Counted from the stretch's first letter, positions 24,615 through 37,766 are shown. The stretch is DNA of 64,000 nucleotides from Paramarasmius palmivorus (GCA_037176845.1 JAYKXP010000003.1:372001-436000); one strand, 5' to 3'. The notes: a model not told the origin generated them from the sequence alone. Translations and numbers: made by a program.

Positions 24615-25208
24615 CGTGGAGAGTGTGGAGAACAGTCTTGCGAATTGAGGGGGTCGGGGGGAAGGTAAGCAAGGGAGGTCAAGGTGCTGAGTTCCATTAT
24701 GTCACGTACCATCGGCACATAATTCCCAGGGTGTGCACGGACCCATTCCATCGCTGAGGGGTTTGTGGTCGAGGTTAACGACGACGACGGCGAGAATAAT
24801 TTGACGAACTTGAAAGACGATGAGCAAAATTTCGCTTTGTGTGTTTGGTCTGGCTAGACAAAACTTGGAACAACACTCCAAAATTCCAAAGCAGGTGCAA
24901 ACCTGATGCAAACAGTTACACAGCGAGGTTTAGTCTCACTCATCTCGATTCCTTTGCAATGCACGCTCTTCCCTCCTTCAAAATTGCTCAGAATAAGCAG
25001 GAAAAAATTCCAGAAATACAGTGAATAACTTGTTTCTCTTATGTTTTTCTCAACCATTTCAGGTATATATATATTTAGTTGCGATCACTCACAGCTAAGG
25101 AGTACTGACACCAATGCTGCAGAAGTCTAGCATTCAGGGGAGACACCATGAGACATTTTTGGATGCATATAGAGCCCCCAGCGGGGTAGGGGCCAACGAC
25201 AGCCCTCC
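24615..25208. other. Divergent promoter region
   Basis: 594 bp between the forkhead start (minus) and the DUF6533-type gene (plus). Both promoters must be here; no TATA box or repeat stood out. Confidence 0.35.
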
Positions 25209-26845
25209 ATGTCCCTCGCAGAAACCATTCAAGATACACGAGCAATTCGATACTGTCAGCGTAAGTGGTTATCGTCATCTGTGGTTGACCGAGTGCTTAC
25301 ACTTATCATTTCAGTTGCTGCCACATTCCTGGTTTTTTATGATCATCGTCAGTGATTTACGTCTAGGAGAGGTAGAATGTTTTGTATTGACTCTGTGACT
25401 GGACATAGTAATTTGTTTGGACCAAGAGGTACGTTTTCTGCCGCTCCTTCTTTTGGCCAGTGCTGATCCGAAGTAGGTGGAATTCATCTGGGTATATATC
25501 TACTAGTCCTGGCTATAGCCACTCTGAAGAATTTCACACCCAGAAAAGAAAATGGACGTTATCGAAAATTCTGTACATAGCGGCAAGTCAATCCGCTGCT
25601 CTTTTTGCGACATCGACTAAATCCATAGCACAGAATCGATGGTTCGGCCAACTGCTATTGACGTGAGTTGCTTGAAGTTCTGCACTTTTAATTCATGCTG
25701 AAGAGTCCATAGCTCAGAATGTGTTTGTAAGTGTTCTTGTCGACCTCCAAGAAACCCTGGACCCAAACGCCCGCAGTATACTTCATGTCCTTCGAATCCA
25801 CCCAGGTAGGCACACTCTTGATTAACACGGTTATATGGCTCTGACCTTCGTGAATAGATGTACGTCCTCTCATTCCATCCAATACTCATTCGTATCATCT
25901 CATTTCTCTAGATGTGAGTAAGATAGTCCCAGGGACGTTCATTACCACTTATCTCACGATCAGGCTCGGCTCTCTTCTGGCTACAAGGCTACCTCAATAC
26001 CGCTGTGATCTGGATTGCTAGTACAATCATGACCTTGCGTGTCATTGCCATGTTCCCTCAGTCTCGCGTTATTCGCTATTCGGCCCTTCTTGTGCTTGTT
26101 GCCGAGCTGATCGCAATGCTCGCCATCCTGTCTGTGACGCTGCGGGGTACTCGCCGTGAGTACCTTCTCAAGCGGCATTGCGAACCGATCTGAAGACCTT
26201 TCTAGCGACCCCAAACTACAACCATGGCGTAGTGGCCTGTTTTCCGTTCGGTGTATCGCAGTTTTTCTATGCCTTTTACCTCCCTCCACTTATATTAGAG
26301 ACGGTCCTCTTCTTACTCGCGATCTGGAATGCCGTCTACCAATTGAAGATACGGAAGGTCTGGAACAGAAACGAAGTTTTAAGTGTACTGATCCGGGACA
26401 GTATCTTCTACTTCTTCGTGTAAGTAATATTTATCCAGTTCTGAGCTAGGTTCAATGTCCGCTGTAGATCAGAACTATCTTTCGCCGCAAATGCTGGATT
26501 AACACTGTACGTGTTCAAAGAAGGGCTCTACTTAGGATTTCGACAACACCGGGTATGCAGACGACTACCCTTGGTTTGAACGCATATTGATCACCCTTGT
26601 AGACCCCCTGGCTGCAGATCCCGTACTCGTTATCAGCGACCGCCAATACCATCTTGGTCGCCAGACTTATACTCAATCTACAGTCTGCATTCTACAAACC
26701 GACGTTCAGCCCCACCGACACTCTCACGACAATCGATTGGGTTCACACCGCTAATTCTACATCCACTGGTGCCTTCGAGATGTCGACGAGCCCCCGAATT
26801 CCGGACTTTTCCAATGTTCCTAATTCACAGTACTTTCCCAGTTGA
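25209..26845 (+). CDS. DUF6533-type integral membrane protein
   Basis: Reassembled from splice signals, the start is MSLAETIQDTRAIRYCQ. The next short exons give LAATFLVFYDHLICLDQEV, EFIW and KRKWTLSKILYIA, the usual opening of this basidiomycete family (a YDH..D.EV.F.W pattern). Later exons hold membrane helices: LNTAVIWIASTIMTLRVIA, SALLVLVAELIAMLAILSV, and FFYAFYLPPLILETVLFLLA, followed by VLSVLIRDSIFYFFV. The tail (LQSAFYKPTFSPTD.., ending SQYFPS) is hydrophilic. About six or seven TM segments are inferred. The exon near 25731-25804 is uncertain in frame. The function of the family is unknown; it is widely expanded in mushrooms. Confidence 0.65.
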
Positions 26846-26925
26846 GCTGTAGAAATACGTACCTCTCGTACCTTTTTACATTTCTGCTATCTCTTCATCA
26901 ATGTGGATAGATAAAAATCAGTTTC

Positions 26926-27730
26926 TCAGTACGCTGCGCTTCCCATATTGTATGCTACGCTCATGTAATAGTGAAACCCGCTACACGCTGGAAATGCTGT
27001 CAGATCTGTGTTCCCAAACAGAGGAAAGAAACACGAACCCATAGGCATACTCAACCTCATCCACACCGGCACCATCGGCGAACGCTGACTGCTCACGAGG
27101 CGCAGGGCCAATTTCCTCTTCCTCGTCTTCATCAACAGCAGATCCATCGTCCAATCCAAATGGTACGACAGGCCGCAATCCGCCTCCGGAACTAGACCTT
27201 CGGCCATGGGGGGACTTTGGGAGCGCAGCCATCGTTTTGGGGCTCATATGCTGGAAAGTGGGGCAATGAGATATACCACTCTTCAACCCTAAATCGTGAC
27301 ATCTTACCTCCCAGTTATTCAAGTTCTCGTCCACAACTTCGCCATCATCCCGGCTCGGATCTAACCTTCCTTCGTCGCCCAGGTCGCCAATAGACACAAT
27401 ACTCTCCGAATCACTGATCCCATCCGCAATATCCTGAGCAAACTCGGCAGGGAATCTTGACCAAGCAGACATTCCTCCGCCATTGAAGAGGAGTGCATCC
27501 GAGCTTGAAATGTATTCTGAATCCGACAAACCGAGATCAGAGATGTATTCTTCGTATTCTTCTTCGAAGCTGATGTCTTCCGGGATGTACGGTAAGAATA
27601 TTGAAGGATCTGGGGCTTGCGAACGTGCTGGAGGGAATACGTCCGCTTCTGCGATGTTGGGGGTGCCAAGAGGTCGGATAATACCCGATAGTTCAGGCCC
27701 GGGGTGAAGACCCTCGAGATGATTTGACAT
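26926..27730 (-). CDS. Hypothetical acidic protein
   Basis: I do not recognise this one. The start MSNHLEGLHPGPELSG leads to an acidic, Ser-rich protein with ISFEEEYEEYISDLGLSDSE, DSESIVSIGDLGDEG and a late DEDEEEEIG run. A probable 50-base intron (around 27250-27305) lies after NNWE. Splicing a second intron at the 3' end joins EYAYG to SGFHYYMSVAYNMGSAAY, ending at 26926. Without that splice the frame ends a little earlier. It sits 95 bases downstream of the Far11 gene's stop, on the same strand. Codon use and introns look like a real gene, but homologs are unknown to me. Confidence 0.6.
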
Positions 27731-27824
27731 GCTACCAGATCGTTTGTGGAGCGCACCATGTTGATTGGCTGTCGCGCTTGCGCCATATCGCTGGTTGTTA
27801 TCTGTAGTTTGTATTGGTACGGAG

Positions 27825-30800
27825 TCAGTCAGCCGTCATTGAAGATACTTTGGGTTTGGGGTGCAAAAGAGACTGACAGAACTTGACTAAATGACGCAGT
27901 GCTTGCTCTTGTGCCTGCAATAATGAATGAGCATGGCGTACCGCTGAGAAAACATGCACCTACTGATGCATCTGTTACATCATCGACCTCAGTTCCTGTC
28001 AACCATTCATCTCGCAAGTCTGGTCTACAATTGAGGTAGATTGCGGTGATGACCTTCATGTTGCCTAACAACACCGTTAGCGGGTTCTCAAACCGTTACA
28101 CACAGTACACACTTTGTCTCCACTTGCGCCCACAGAACGGTACTTGGCTCTTAATCAACTTGAGGAGATGCAATTGCAGAATCGGGTGTTGTACCCTCAG
28201 CATTCGTTTCAGCACAGCCTGAAATTCAAAGATTCAATACACCGAAAGGCGATCTCAAGACCCGGTGGTAACTCACCGAACTCTTGTATTGTACCAACAT
28301 CCATATCCGGTGCGAACGATTCTTGGAAAGCTTTTGCATTATTTTGGCAAAGTTGATGGTTGCAAAGAAGTTTCTCCAGGAGTAATCTGTGACCATCTCT
28401 ATTTCTTCTTCGTGCACTTCGCCATTAGGAAGTGTGACCGATTTTATGATTGTATGGCGTGGTGCCTTGAGCATGTTGTCTTCCTGTCGGATATGCTGCG
28501 GGTTTTTCGAGTGGTTTAAGAAACAGTATCGGAAGAAGCTGGGCACTCTGCGTCAGAATATCAATTTCTAGAAGCCAAGAATACAGGGCCTACTTGTGTT
28601 CCGGAGAGTCTGCTTTCGAGACGACAGATGTTGAAACTTCTTGAAGTCCAAATAACTTCAACAATAGTAACAAACAGTTCGTGTCTAAAAGTAGCTGCCC
28701 CAGATGATGGAACTTCATCACATCTGCACTCACAACAGGATCATTACAATGCCACCAATCGTCATGATTTCGCACTTACGGGAGACTTTGAACCATTTGA
28801 GCACCAACAGTAGGATGGCCGAGACCGCCTTGGAAGTGATTTCGCGATGTCGGGTCACATCAGTCTCGTCCAATGTAGGAGGTGGTAGAATTGGGTGTTC
28901 TTGCGCAGCTATTAATTTATCAGAACACAGCACTAACACCACTACTTATTAATAAGAACTCACGAGAAGCGACACCCGGCGGGAAGGGCGAAGCAGCAGA
29001 TGGCGGCGCAGCATTTGTTGCCGCAGAAACTGTGGCCAACAATAGCTTGAGCAGAACGAGGACCCAGCCCGACAGAACGGGTAATACAGCGCTCTGTTTT
29101 TCATTTCATGTGTTAGAAATTAATAACGGCAAGTCAGAGTAATCCTGACTCACGTAGATCTGCTCCACGCGCTTCAAGCGCATCAAATCTTCCCGTCGTT
29201 CCTTTGCTTTACGTTTCTCGGCTGGAGTCTGGGCTTTTTCCAAAGCTTCCGTCGCCTCTGCGAGTTTGGCATCCAAGAGTGCTACATCTGGGAGTGGCTC
29301 TGCAGTTTCCGGGTCCTAAATATGCGGAGAAAGGTGAATCGACGTACAAGAATCAGGACAAAGTAATAAAACATACCTTGCTCGTAAACGTCGACGGTTC
29401 AAACTCGCCTTCCGATCCCGGCATATGCTCCAATCCGCTCTCAAACGTCATGCAATCCTCTCTCGTCCGCCACATCTGCGCAAGCGCCAAGCTCACATAC
29501 ATATGGCGATTATACAGCTTGTCTGCTTCATCAATCGCAAACGGTACAAATCTCGCGTCTTTGCTCTGAGTCTTCGAAAAGGGAAACAGGAAAGGACGGT
29601 TCTGATCAGTTTGGTACTGCTGCTTCTTGGGTTTTGCGTTGGGAGCAGGAGGTTGACCCTGGCCCTGGCCCTGACCTTGACCTTGACCTTGACCTTGACC
29701 CTGGCCTTGACCTTGAACTTGACCTTGAACTTGACCCTGAACCGGGGGAGAAGGTGCAGGCGTTGGTGGCTGGATTGGAGGTCGGAAAGGTGGACCGGCG
29801 TTGGGGTTTTGTGCGAACGGATGAGGAGGAGGGAGTCCAGGGTGGCTTTCTGATTCTTCGTGGTGATAGTGATGTCGGACAGGTATAGGTGAATAAGCTT
29901 GCGCGAGTTTGGAGGTGAGGTTACTTGGGAAGGGCTTGACAGGCGTGGGCGCATTTGGGTCTAGGGGTGGTTGCGGTGGAGGTGTGAAAGTAGGATATTT
30001 CACTGAAGTTTCTTGTCGGAAAGTTTCCATGTCCAGTGGTGAAGATTTGATGATTGGTACTGATGGTCCTGTGCATAATCGTTAACAAGTATCCTGAACC
30101 GAATTAGGAACGAATAAAGTACCTCGTTGTGAGCTAGGTAGTCCTGGTAATCCAGCCAGTTCCCGCGCTAGCATTTTGACTCTGGCGTGATCTCGGATTC
30201 CACCAAAGCAAGCAAGTAACGATTTCCATAGAAGTAGCAGGAGCTAAAATTCTCGTGAGATGCGTGGAACTCTAAACGACTTCGACTCTGAGATACCTTC
30301 TTTATTGGATAACCTTTTGCACTCTTGTCTCTCAATCCTGACACCAAGTTGAAGAGATAAACTGGGAGAGGAGGATCCAGACTCACTGCAACAAGTTAGT
30401 CAAGAATACCATGAAGTATTGGATACACTCACTCAGTTCGTCGGCAAAGTCATCGTGGCCCTTGAAGATTTCTATTAAGTGATACAGTATGCCAAAATAA
30501 ACCGAGATCTCCGTCAAGACTTCCTCCAATAGATCAGCTTTGTCCTGCGGTGAAATGTTCAAGTGTGCGATATCGGCATCGTTCAGGCTCCTGCATAATC
30601 CGTGTCAATCTTTCAGCACCCTGACAAGTAACGAGACTTGCGATATTAGGTCTTGTTTTGAACTTGCAATCTTTAAGGCTTCGATGACAGCGCTCACGCC
30701 GTTGGCAGCGCGCACAATCTTGCAATTCTCAAAGATCCAGTGAAGTTGATGCTCCGGAGAACCCGTCTCTGCAAAGGTACCTGCACAAATAGATAGTTAG

Positions 30801-31322
30801 GACGAATTCGAGCCAGCTATATGAGGTGATACGCACCTTGAACAACATAGAATAACCGACGAGAGTTCGTAAATCGTACTACCGCATCCTTATGCTCCAA
30901 TCCTTCTAAAAGTAGTTCCACATGCAGTCGTCGTTTAGCAGGTGATGCTTTGGTCCATTCTACGAATATCATAAATATCAACGATTAAGATAATAATGAT
31001 AGCCTGACATACCTTCACCAAATGATCCTTGCTGCCATGCCTTGAGATTCTCAGCAACTTGAGGCATTTCAACGTAAGAATACAATTCATCAATCTCGTT
31101 CATAACAGTGTCCTCATCGTCGTAATTGAAGTCGTACCACCATTGCTAGCAAAATGTTCGTTAAGTGAATGGTTATACAGATGTAAGTGGGGGAATGGAA
31201 GGTACCTTGGGCTTTGGCTGGGAGTTGACCATGGCCTTGAGCTGGCCAAGGGTAATCGAGTCCATGGGAGCAGGTGATTGACCGAGATTAGAGCCATTGG
31301 TCTCTGCGGCCGGTATGTTCAT
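27825..31322 (-). CDS. STRIPAK complex subunit Far11/STRIP1-like (FAM40)
   Basis: This scaffold protein of the striatin-interacting phosphatase and kinase complex controls cell fusion, fruiting and polarity in fungi. The start is Met at 31322 (MNIPAAETNGSNLG). The N-terminal (N1221-type) domain contains YDFNYDDEDTVMNEIDELYS, KAWQGSF, AVVRFTNSRRLFYVVQG, HQLHWIFENC, and further LTEISVYFGILYHLIEIFKG. The hallmark PLPVYLFNLVSGLRDKSAKG lies near 30320-30370. A Pro/Gln-rich spacer with a Gln-Gly repeat follows, and then the C-terminal FAM40 domain with HTIIKSVTLPNGEVHEEEIE, KVITAIYLNCRPDLRDEWL and the end AQEQALRHLVKFCQSLLHPK. The stop is at 27825-27827. A dozen or so introns. Confidence 0.85.
29651..29740 (-). 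repeat. Gln-Gly coding minisatellite inside the Far11 gene
   Basis: On the minus strand about 15 six-base units of the type CAAGGT/CAGGGC run in a row. They encode alternating Gln-Gly with three Gln-Val-Gln-Gly variants. The repeat lies in the Pro-rich linker between the two conserved Far11 domains, so length change there is probably tolerated. Confidence 0.85.
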
Positions 31323-31770
31323 GATAGCACCAAACTTGCAATGGATTCGACAGCGTGACTTGAACGCGTACAGGCCACGCGTCAAATATTCCCACGCAGG
31401 CTCTGGCTCACTCACTCTTCTCTCTTTGAAGTTGCTACTCAACGCCACGTTCAGCATACTGGAAACTAGACCTCTCTGGTGGGTAGAACTTGTTTCTGAA
31501 ATCTTAGGCCTATTACTCTCTTGGTACATTCTCGAAAATGCAAAAATGGAAAGAACCACTGTCCAAATTTCCGTGGTGCAAGCTTTGAACTCCTCGAAGC
31601 AAAAGGTCTCGACGATGATCATTCAAGTCGACCATAACTTGTATTTTTCAATCGACGAGACCACAGACGACAATGATGTAATCAATGGATGAAGAAGGTT
31701 CTAGAAAATACCATCTCTGTCCTATATGGTTTTCCTTCCTCTTCTTCGCATCATCTCAGACTCAACTACA
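31323..31770. other. Divergent promoter region
   Basis: 448 bp between the Far11 start (minus) and the small conserved gene (plus). Open frames extend through it on both strands but show no family motif; I take it as promoter and leader. Confidence 0.35.
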
Positions 31771-32043
31771 ATGACTTCCGACCAGAACAACACGACAGCA
31801 CCACTACCACTACCACCTCCGCCAAGCAACAACGACACGACAAAGTTGGACGTGTCCGGTGGTGAATCAATGGTCAAGATGGACCATCTGGGTCCTTTGG
31901 TTGTCAATCAGGACGGAACGCTGTCGAGAATTGCAAATTGGGCGCAGATGACAGAGATGGAAAAGAAGAATACATTGAGAGTGTTGGGGAAGAGGAATCA
32001 ATTGAGGCAGGAAGTTTTGAAAGAGACGAGTAGTGAACAGTAG
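31771..32043 (+). CDS. Small conserved fungal protein of unknown function
   Basis: A single-exon frame of 90 residues. The chosen start is MTSDQNNTTAPLPLPPPP; the frame is open 15 codons further upstream. The Pro-rich head is followed by a compact conserved-looking block, LGPLVVNQDGTLSRIANW with MEKKNTLRVLGKRNQLRQE, a polar helix. I recall similar NxDGTLSRIxNW..RxLxxRN proteins in other fungi but no assigned role. No signal peptide or TM segment. Confidence 0.65.
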   Translation: MTSDQNNTTAPLPLPPPPSNNDTTKLDVSGGESMVKMDHLGPLVVNQDGTLSRIANWAQMTEMEKKNTLRVLGKRNQLRQEVLKETSSEQ

Positions 32044-33656
32044 GCTTCAGGTAAGTAATGGTTCGAGAAGGATTGAAACTAGTATTTATGGTGCTATAGC
32101 AGGCCGAGACGCATGAATGTCAAATAGTGGATAGAGCACCCCGAGGAACTCGCACCGTGTACTACTCTTTCTAATGGGAAAACCATCAAAAAGTTGAAAA
32201 AGTACATGGCTGCGGCGAGTGATAAGGGACCTGTATCTGCGGCCGGTATGATCTTGGTACGGAGGTCGAGGTCGTGACCTAGTACGCGTACGAGTTACGC
32301 GCCCAACCTTCTCACGGTAAAATGTTTCCTTCTCGCAATCTTTTCCTTCTTCCAAGCTGTTATTTTCGGCGACAGTGACATGTCCATATCGTGTACTAGT
32401 CCTCACATGCTATTTCCGAACAGCTGCTGTGACATCGCAGGAATGATCGAACTCGCCTCAGCGCCAGAGTCAGACATTTACTGACTCGTCCTCGGCACTG
32501 CGGTTAGCTGTCCAACTTACTCTCTACTGCGTTCGCGATATAGAGCGCCCGAACGCCCGGAAATGGCAGTTTTGACCTAGGTTCCTTTTGTTCAGGCTTG
32601 GAACATTCATGAAAGCAAGAGACGCCGACGACGACAACCCAAACGTCACCAAGCAGGACATCGGCTCCATTCCTCTATTTCCATCCACGGAACTATAACC
32701 AATGACTCGAGTCTGATGTGTCATATTGGTTGAATGGCCCAGTCGCAGAGCGCAACGAGTTGACGTGTCCTAGGCCGCAGGCCGCTGCACATCTTGGATG
32801 AAATGATGGTGGATAGGCGGCTGTATGGGCAAAAACGCTAGTTGCAAGTAGTTGCAGTGCATACATATTACCCATATTTGTAGCCGGCTCGCCCGCGGTC
32901 TGGAGACTGGAATAGTAAGCAAGCTTGTTCTCGACGCTCAGGTGGGCATTCTTGTGGCCCTAGTACATTTCGATTGGTCGCGGAGCCCCGCAATGATATC
33001 TGAAGATCTGATTCTTGACTGATTCTCCTCATCGATGTAAGAAGAAAATTCCACAAGGCACAAGTGGTAATGTGATACAAATGTGATATCTGGCGACCGG
33101 AGTGAGTACGGAACGGAACCGAGTGGAAAACAATGAAAAAAAAGTGAAAGCCACGTTGGCTGACATAAGGAGTATATGAGGAAAGAGGTCCCATTTTTGA
33201 CCTTGAACCTCCCAACCCCGGCAGGCGAGGGTCGATAATCTCTGCCTTTGCTGCTCTTCCACTCGCTCTCCCTCCCAGGCCTGGCTCAAGAGATCGTTTT
33301 CTCTGATCTTTGGTAGCAGAGTTTGCCGTCTGCAAAGCCTGTGGATCCTTGGTGACCCACTCCAGCATCTCGTCACCGAACCCGTCTCATTTTTTTCTCT
33401 TTTTTTCTCTTTCCTCTGCGGATCCAAAAAGGCACGCCTTTGCTGTGCGTCTGCCAGTCCTCGTAGTCGACTCAGTCTACCCTCGCAATCTCTTGCCAGT
33501 CTTTCCTGCATTTACGACAATTTTTACGACCCCCCTTTCATTCGAGTCGCCTTCGTCATCAAGGAAGCACTCGGATTCCTTATAGGTTGGAGAACTTGCA
33601 GCAGTCTTTGAATTCAAAAGCTGGCTGCATTCTCGAATCTATAATCTCTCAAGCAG
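32044..33656. other. 1.6-kb spacer with pyrimidine-rich cyclin leader
   Basis: No supported gene. A 160-codon minus frame (33029-33511) and a 166-codon one overlapping it lack recognisable motifs and have odd Arg-rich composition. A CT-rich run around 33388-33416 (TTTTTTCTC repeated) is typical of the promoter or 5' leader of strongly used fungal genes, and fits the cyclin gene that begins at 33657. Confidence 0.45.
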
Positions 33657-36118
33657 ATGCCAGTTCCCGTTCCGTGTATTCCAAGACAACCTGCGCACCC
33701 AGTCATCAAACCTCCTCGTCTCTCTGACAACGGCGGAAACAACTCGTTCAGGAATCTGACACACACTCTCCCCGTGTCTCCAACGGGGCCGCCACCCTCG
33801 TTTGGGACTCGTGAGCAGTGGATTAATTCACTGCCGTCTTGGAGGAGAAGCAAACCACGCAGAATCTGGGAAGAAGATTCTCACCACCCTTCACGCATCG
33901 GTGTTGACCAGGATTTTCACCAAGGGTTAGCAGTTGCGGACAACGTTGCTGCTATTAAAGGACCTCACGCTGAAGCGTGTATTCCGCCCTTGTCGTCTCC
34001 TCAATACGTCAACCCCGTTCACATGCAGAGAGACATGCAGATCTATCCTCCTCGTCTCATCGTCCACAGGGACAGTGACGCTTCGCTTGCCGAACCCCGC
34101 GCACATTTTATCGGCAATACCGCGGTCGAAATGGATGTAAACTATCACCTTGCTTCTGGAGAGGAGGCCGAAGATGTGGCGAGTGAAGATGTGTATGGAA
34201 GCGGTTCATTCACTCCTTTCTACGAAGATGATTCGCCTGGCGGTAGGGAAGGTGGCCACCTCGGTTCTAGTCCTATGGAGCCTGTCACACCTTTCGGCGA
34301 ATATGTTGACCAGGCCATTGCCCCAGCTCCATTGACAGTCCCTTACGATGAGGGCATTTATCGCAATGAGGCACCCATTCAAAGCTACCCTTACGGCTGC
34401 GTGGACGACAAATGCGGCACTCGTTGGGCTTTGCCGCCGCCTGCCATGCAAATGCCGCAGGAACCAGTCCCCGCACCCGCCGCAGTTCCTGAGCTCGTGA
34501 CGCCCACAGCTACTGCTGGCTACCGGAGGTTATCCGAGCCTTTGTCAGAATGGATTGCCAACTTTGTCTGGAAAGTTTGCACTACCGGGTCCAACTTACC
34601 GCCCTTTGTTCCTCGTCCTACGTGAGTCATTTCATTTCGGTCCTTCCCATCACCAAACTAATTTTGTCATGTTCCAGGCTTAGTCCCACCAAGGTTCATG
34701 CTGTATCTCCGCCTAGTTACTTGGCGACGTCGGTTCATTCATTGCTTCTGTCTACTCTCCTCCAGCCTTCGGCCATTTTCTTGGCGCTCTGGTACATCAT
34801 TAAGCTACCAGTTTACTTTGGCAATGTAGGACTTACAGCCGACCACGTTAAAGAACTTCGCTTCAGGCTCGCTTTACTTGGCGATGGCCGTGACAGAGAA
34901 GCCGAAAACAATGCACCTTTTAGGGTGATCGTCCTCGGTTGCATGCTGGCTAATAAATGGCTTGATGATCACACTTTCTCCAACAAGACTTGGTACGTCA
35001 GCTCTAATTCACGAATTCACTGATGGCAACAAACTAACGAATCATTTCTTTGCAGGCACTCGATCTCGAACATTCCCGTTCAGACCTTGAACAAGCTCGA
35101 GTCACTGGCTCTGGATATCTTTTCGTACGACTTGTCAATTTCCTCTCAGGAATGGTCGCAGTGGCTGTCACACGTCATGTCTTACCACCAGTCGTTGACT
35201 TCGCCCTCTCATCCACAGCCAATCTCACGGCCTTCCTCCAACCCTTCGCTCATTATTAGGATGGCCATTGACGAGATCATCCAGGCACCAACAGCGTGTG
35301 GCTTTGACCCCAAAAACCCACAACCGGTTTTCATTGGGATCGAAGAACGCCGAAAGGAAAGAATCCAAAAAGACAAGGCATTGGCCGTGGAATCCATTGA
35401 ATTGGACCTTGATGATGACGGACCCCTCCGGGAAGAATACGTACCCAAGCGTCGTGTCAGCAACGCTCATCCCGTGCGAACCAATTATCGCATGGAAGAC
35501 AGACAACCCTCTTGGGAGATGGGTCAATCCGCAGGCAAGTGTCTTCCTCCGCCTGCCCGCTGGAGTCCGGCTGGCGACGAACCCATTCTCCGAGAGAGTA
35601 ATCGTCCCTATGGACGTTACGTTGCCGTGCAACCCACGCCGATTCCCACTTACAACGGCTACCCTGCGATTCCGTCTTATCAGCCAATCCGTGAGGGGTA
35701 CCAGAGTCATTGGCCCATGTTCAGTGCCTATTCCTCCGCCGAGGTGCAGCCTATGATAGGCTACTCTTACGAAATGCCGAACATTCAGCAGCCCCCACCT
35801 CCACCGGCTTACAATCATTGTGGACCTCTTCTCATTCCTCATCATCAAATCGCAATGTCTCATTCTCGCTCGCAGTCTCTTTCTCATGATCAGGATATTT
35901 CACAGTCGCGTAATCATATACGCTCATTTTCCCAGTCGTCACGTATGGATACCAGGGGTCCAAACCACGATGGACATCACCATATGCCTGCACCCGGTGT
36001 TGAGATCCCACTAGCACCTGCACATCAAGTCACAGATATGCGCTGGGGCCCACGACCTCTTACCTATCACCCGGCAGGCTTTGCACCTCCACCCCTCTAT
36101 ACCTGGCTCCGAACATGA
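33657..36118 (+). CDS. Pho80/Pcl-type cyclin with long disordered arms
   Basis: Three exons. The first (33657 to about 34621) is mostly disordered, rich in Pro, then SEPLSEWIANFVWKVC starts the cyclin box. Exon 2 (about 34679-34992) continues with SPPSYLATSVHSLLLSTLLQ, FLALWYIIKLPVYFGNVGL and FRVIVLGCMLANKWLDDHTF. Exon 3 (about 35056-36118) gives ISNIPVQTLNKLESLALDIF, then a 280-residue tail rich in Pro, Tyr and SRSQS-type Ser. The box pattern (A..R...GCM.LA.KWLDD..F.N..W..I..I....LN..E...L..) is that of Pho80/PclA cyclins, partners of Pho85-type kinases. Targets (phosphate, cell polarity, glycogen) cannot be told. Confidence 0.88.
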
Positions 36119-37766
36119 GCGTCGTCTCGTCGGTTTCCTTGCAATTGTTATGGAGCACCCCAGAATATTATTTTCCCAAGCTCCTACTAGACCTGCATGT
36201 GTTTTCTCGTCTTTCCTCTTCCCACACTACCATATCCACTCTGTCCGGAAACCAACGGCGCTAATTGCGTTTGGTGATCTACTCGATGTCACTTCTCCAG
36301 ACGATGGTTGTATTTTGTGACCACCTCTCGATTCGCATCTTTCTTGCCAAATGTCCATAACTATTTGGTCTCTCCTCGTTGTCTTTGTGTCATACTGTTT
36401 ATTCGGGCCACGTCAACATTCGACGACACATTCCACTATTTGCATTACCGGCCCTCGTTTTCTCTTCATTGTATTCAAACATAATTCTCTTCGATCACGT
36501 TACACGTTCTTGTGGGGCCGTGTATCGTCCACTACACTTCGCCTTCTTGTAAGGCTTTTCTTGCTGGTGCAGCCCCACATTTCATTCTTGGTTGAAACAC
36601 AATGGACTATACGACTCGTAGTTGCTTTTCATTCCCATCTCTCATCATGGTGCACGCTATAAATATTACACATCGTGCTCTTTACGTTTCCGGCTCGTTT
36701 CTGTCTGTGTTCCATTACCAGCCTCTTCTATACTTCTTCCTTTCCTTTTCTCCGACTAGCAGATGCTATTTATTCCGTAGCCGTCATCCTCCTTGGGCGC
36801 CCTCCTGGGACATTGCAGCTGGTCCTCGATCGCTGCTCAATTCAGGGCTCAAGGTCCTTCCTCGGACGTGGCGCTACATGATGGATATAGACGAACTCTT
36901 CTAGGAGCACGAAAACCCAAAAACATCTAGTTTCTACATACCACGTCGCTTCGTCATCTTCATCTCTACCTGTTTTTGACAATGATTCACCTCCTCCCCC
37001 AATACCACCGTCCCTACGTGACCTCCCTCTCCAATACCTTCCGTTACCCCAATACGATATCCTTCTTCACCGTCTTCAAACATTTTCCCTGCATTGCGTC
37101 GTATATATTACCTTTCATATGAAGTAGTATTATGCATTTGCGAAATGTCATTAGGCTGAAGCTCAAACAGCTTTCAGTCCTGTCGTGTTACTATGTGTGC
37201 TAATTTTGAACTGCCCATCACCTGTTGTGAAACTTAAAGAGAAGCGTACGGTCATGAGAGAAGGCTGACGGTATCAATCGAAGTTAGCGAACAGCGACGA
37301 ATACTCATCAATTTGGCATATAATATTCATGTCGCAGGCAGTGGCCTCTAGCTAGCTAGATCGAGGCTACTTGACTGTTGAATGTTTTTGCTTGCATGCA
37401 TATGGTCTGTATACACGACTCATTATCGAAGTGCTCTACAAGAACAGTGTTACAGTAATTCTAAGTACATAGATCTCCACACTCCTATAGCAACTTCGCA
37501 CTCATGTCAAGGACCGAAGCAGAACGGAATCGTCGTGGAGACCGCCTTCCATCTTTCAATCATTATGCCCTTTGACAAGCTGAATGAAGGTAGCTCCTGT
37601 GATCCTTGTGGATACCGGCATGCGCTTTGCTCGTAAGGTATAAAGTTGTGGCCAGCCTGAGGAAACGATCAACATTCGCTGGCATTCGATCCTTCCCTTC
37701 CTTCACAAACTCCAGAGCGCTGCGCGTCGACTTGAATCATTTATATCGAAACCTATTAACTCAAAC
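36119..37766. other. 1.65-kb spacer, no supported gene
   Basis: This holds the cyclin 3' end and the promoter of the small secreted protein. Several T-rich plus-strand frames (36351-36662, 36602-36904) look like 3' UTR read-through: they are Ser/Phe/Leu-rich with no motif. No repeats were recognised. Confidence 0.4.

Noticed and set aside
28082..28097. GGGTTCTCAAACC inside a Far11 intron matches the first 13 bases of the MITE end
   Set aside because: No partner end was found nearby and the match stops after 13 bases, so I do not call a second MITE or a solo end.
29425..29853. Plus-strand frame with TLTLALTLNL repeats
   Set aside because: It is the antisense reading of the Far11 Gln-Gly repeat.
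33029..33511. 160-codon minus-strand frame upstream of the cyclin
   Set aside because: Arg-rich and low in conserved features; it overlaps the pyrimidine-rich leader of the cyclin gene and is best explained as that composition read backwards.
35225..35887. 220-codon minus-strand frame
   Set aside because: It lies wholly antisense to the cyclin's third exon, which has a clear domain; it is a shadow.
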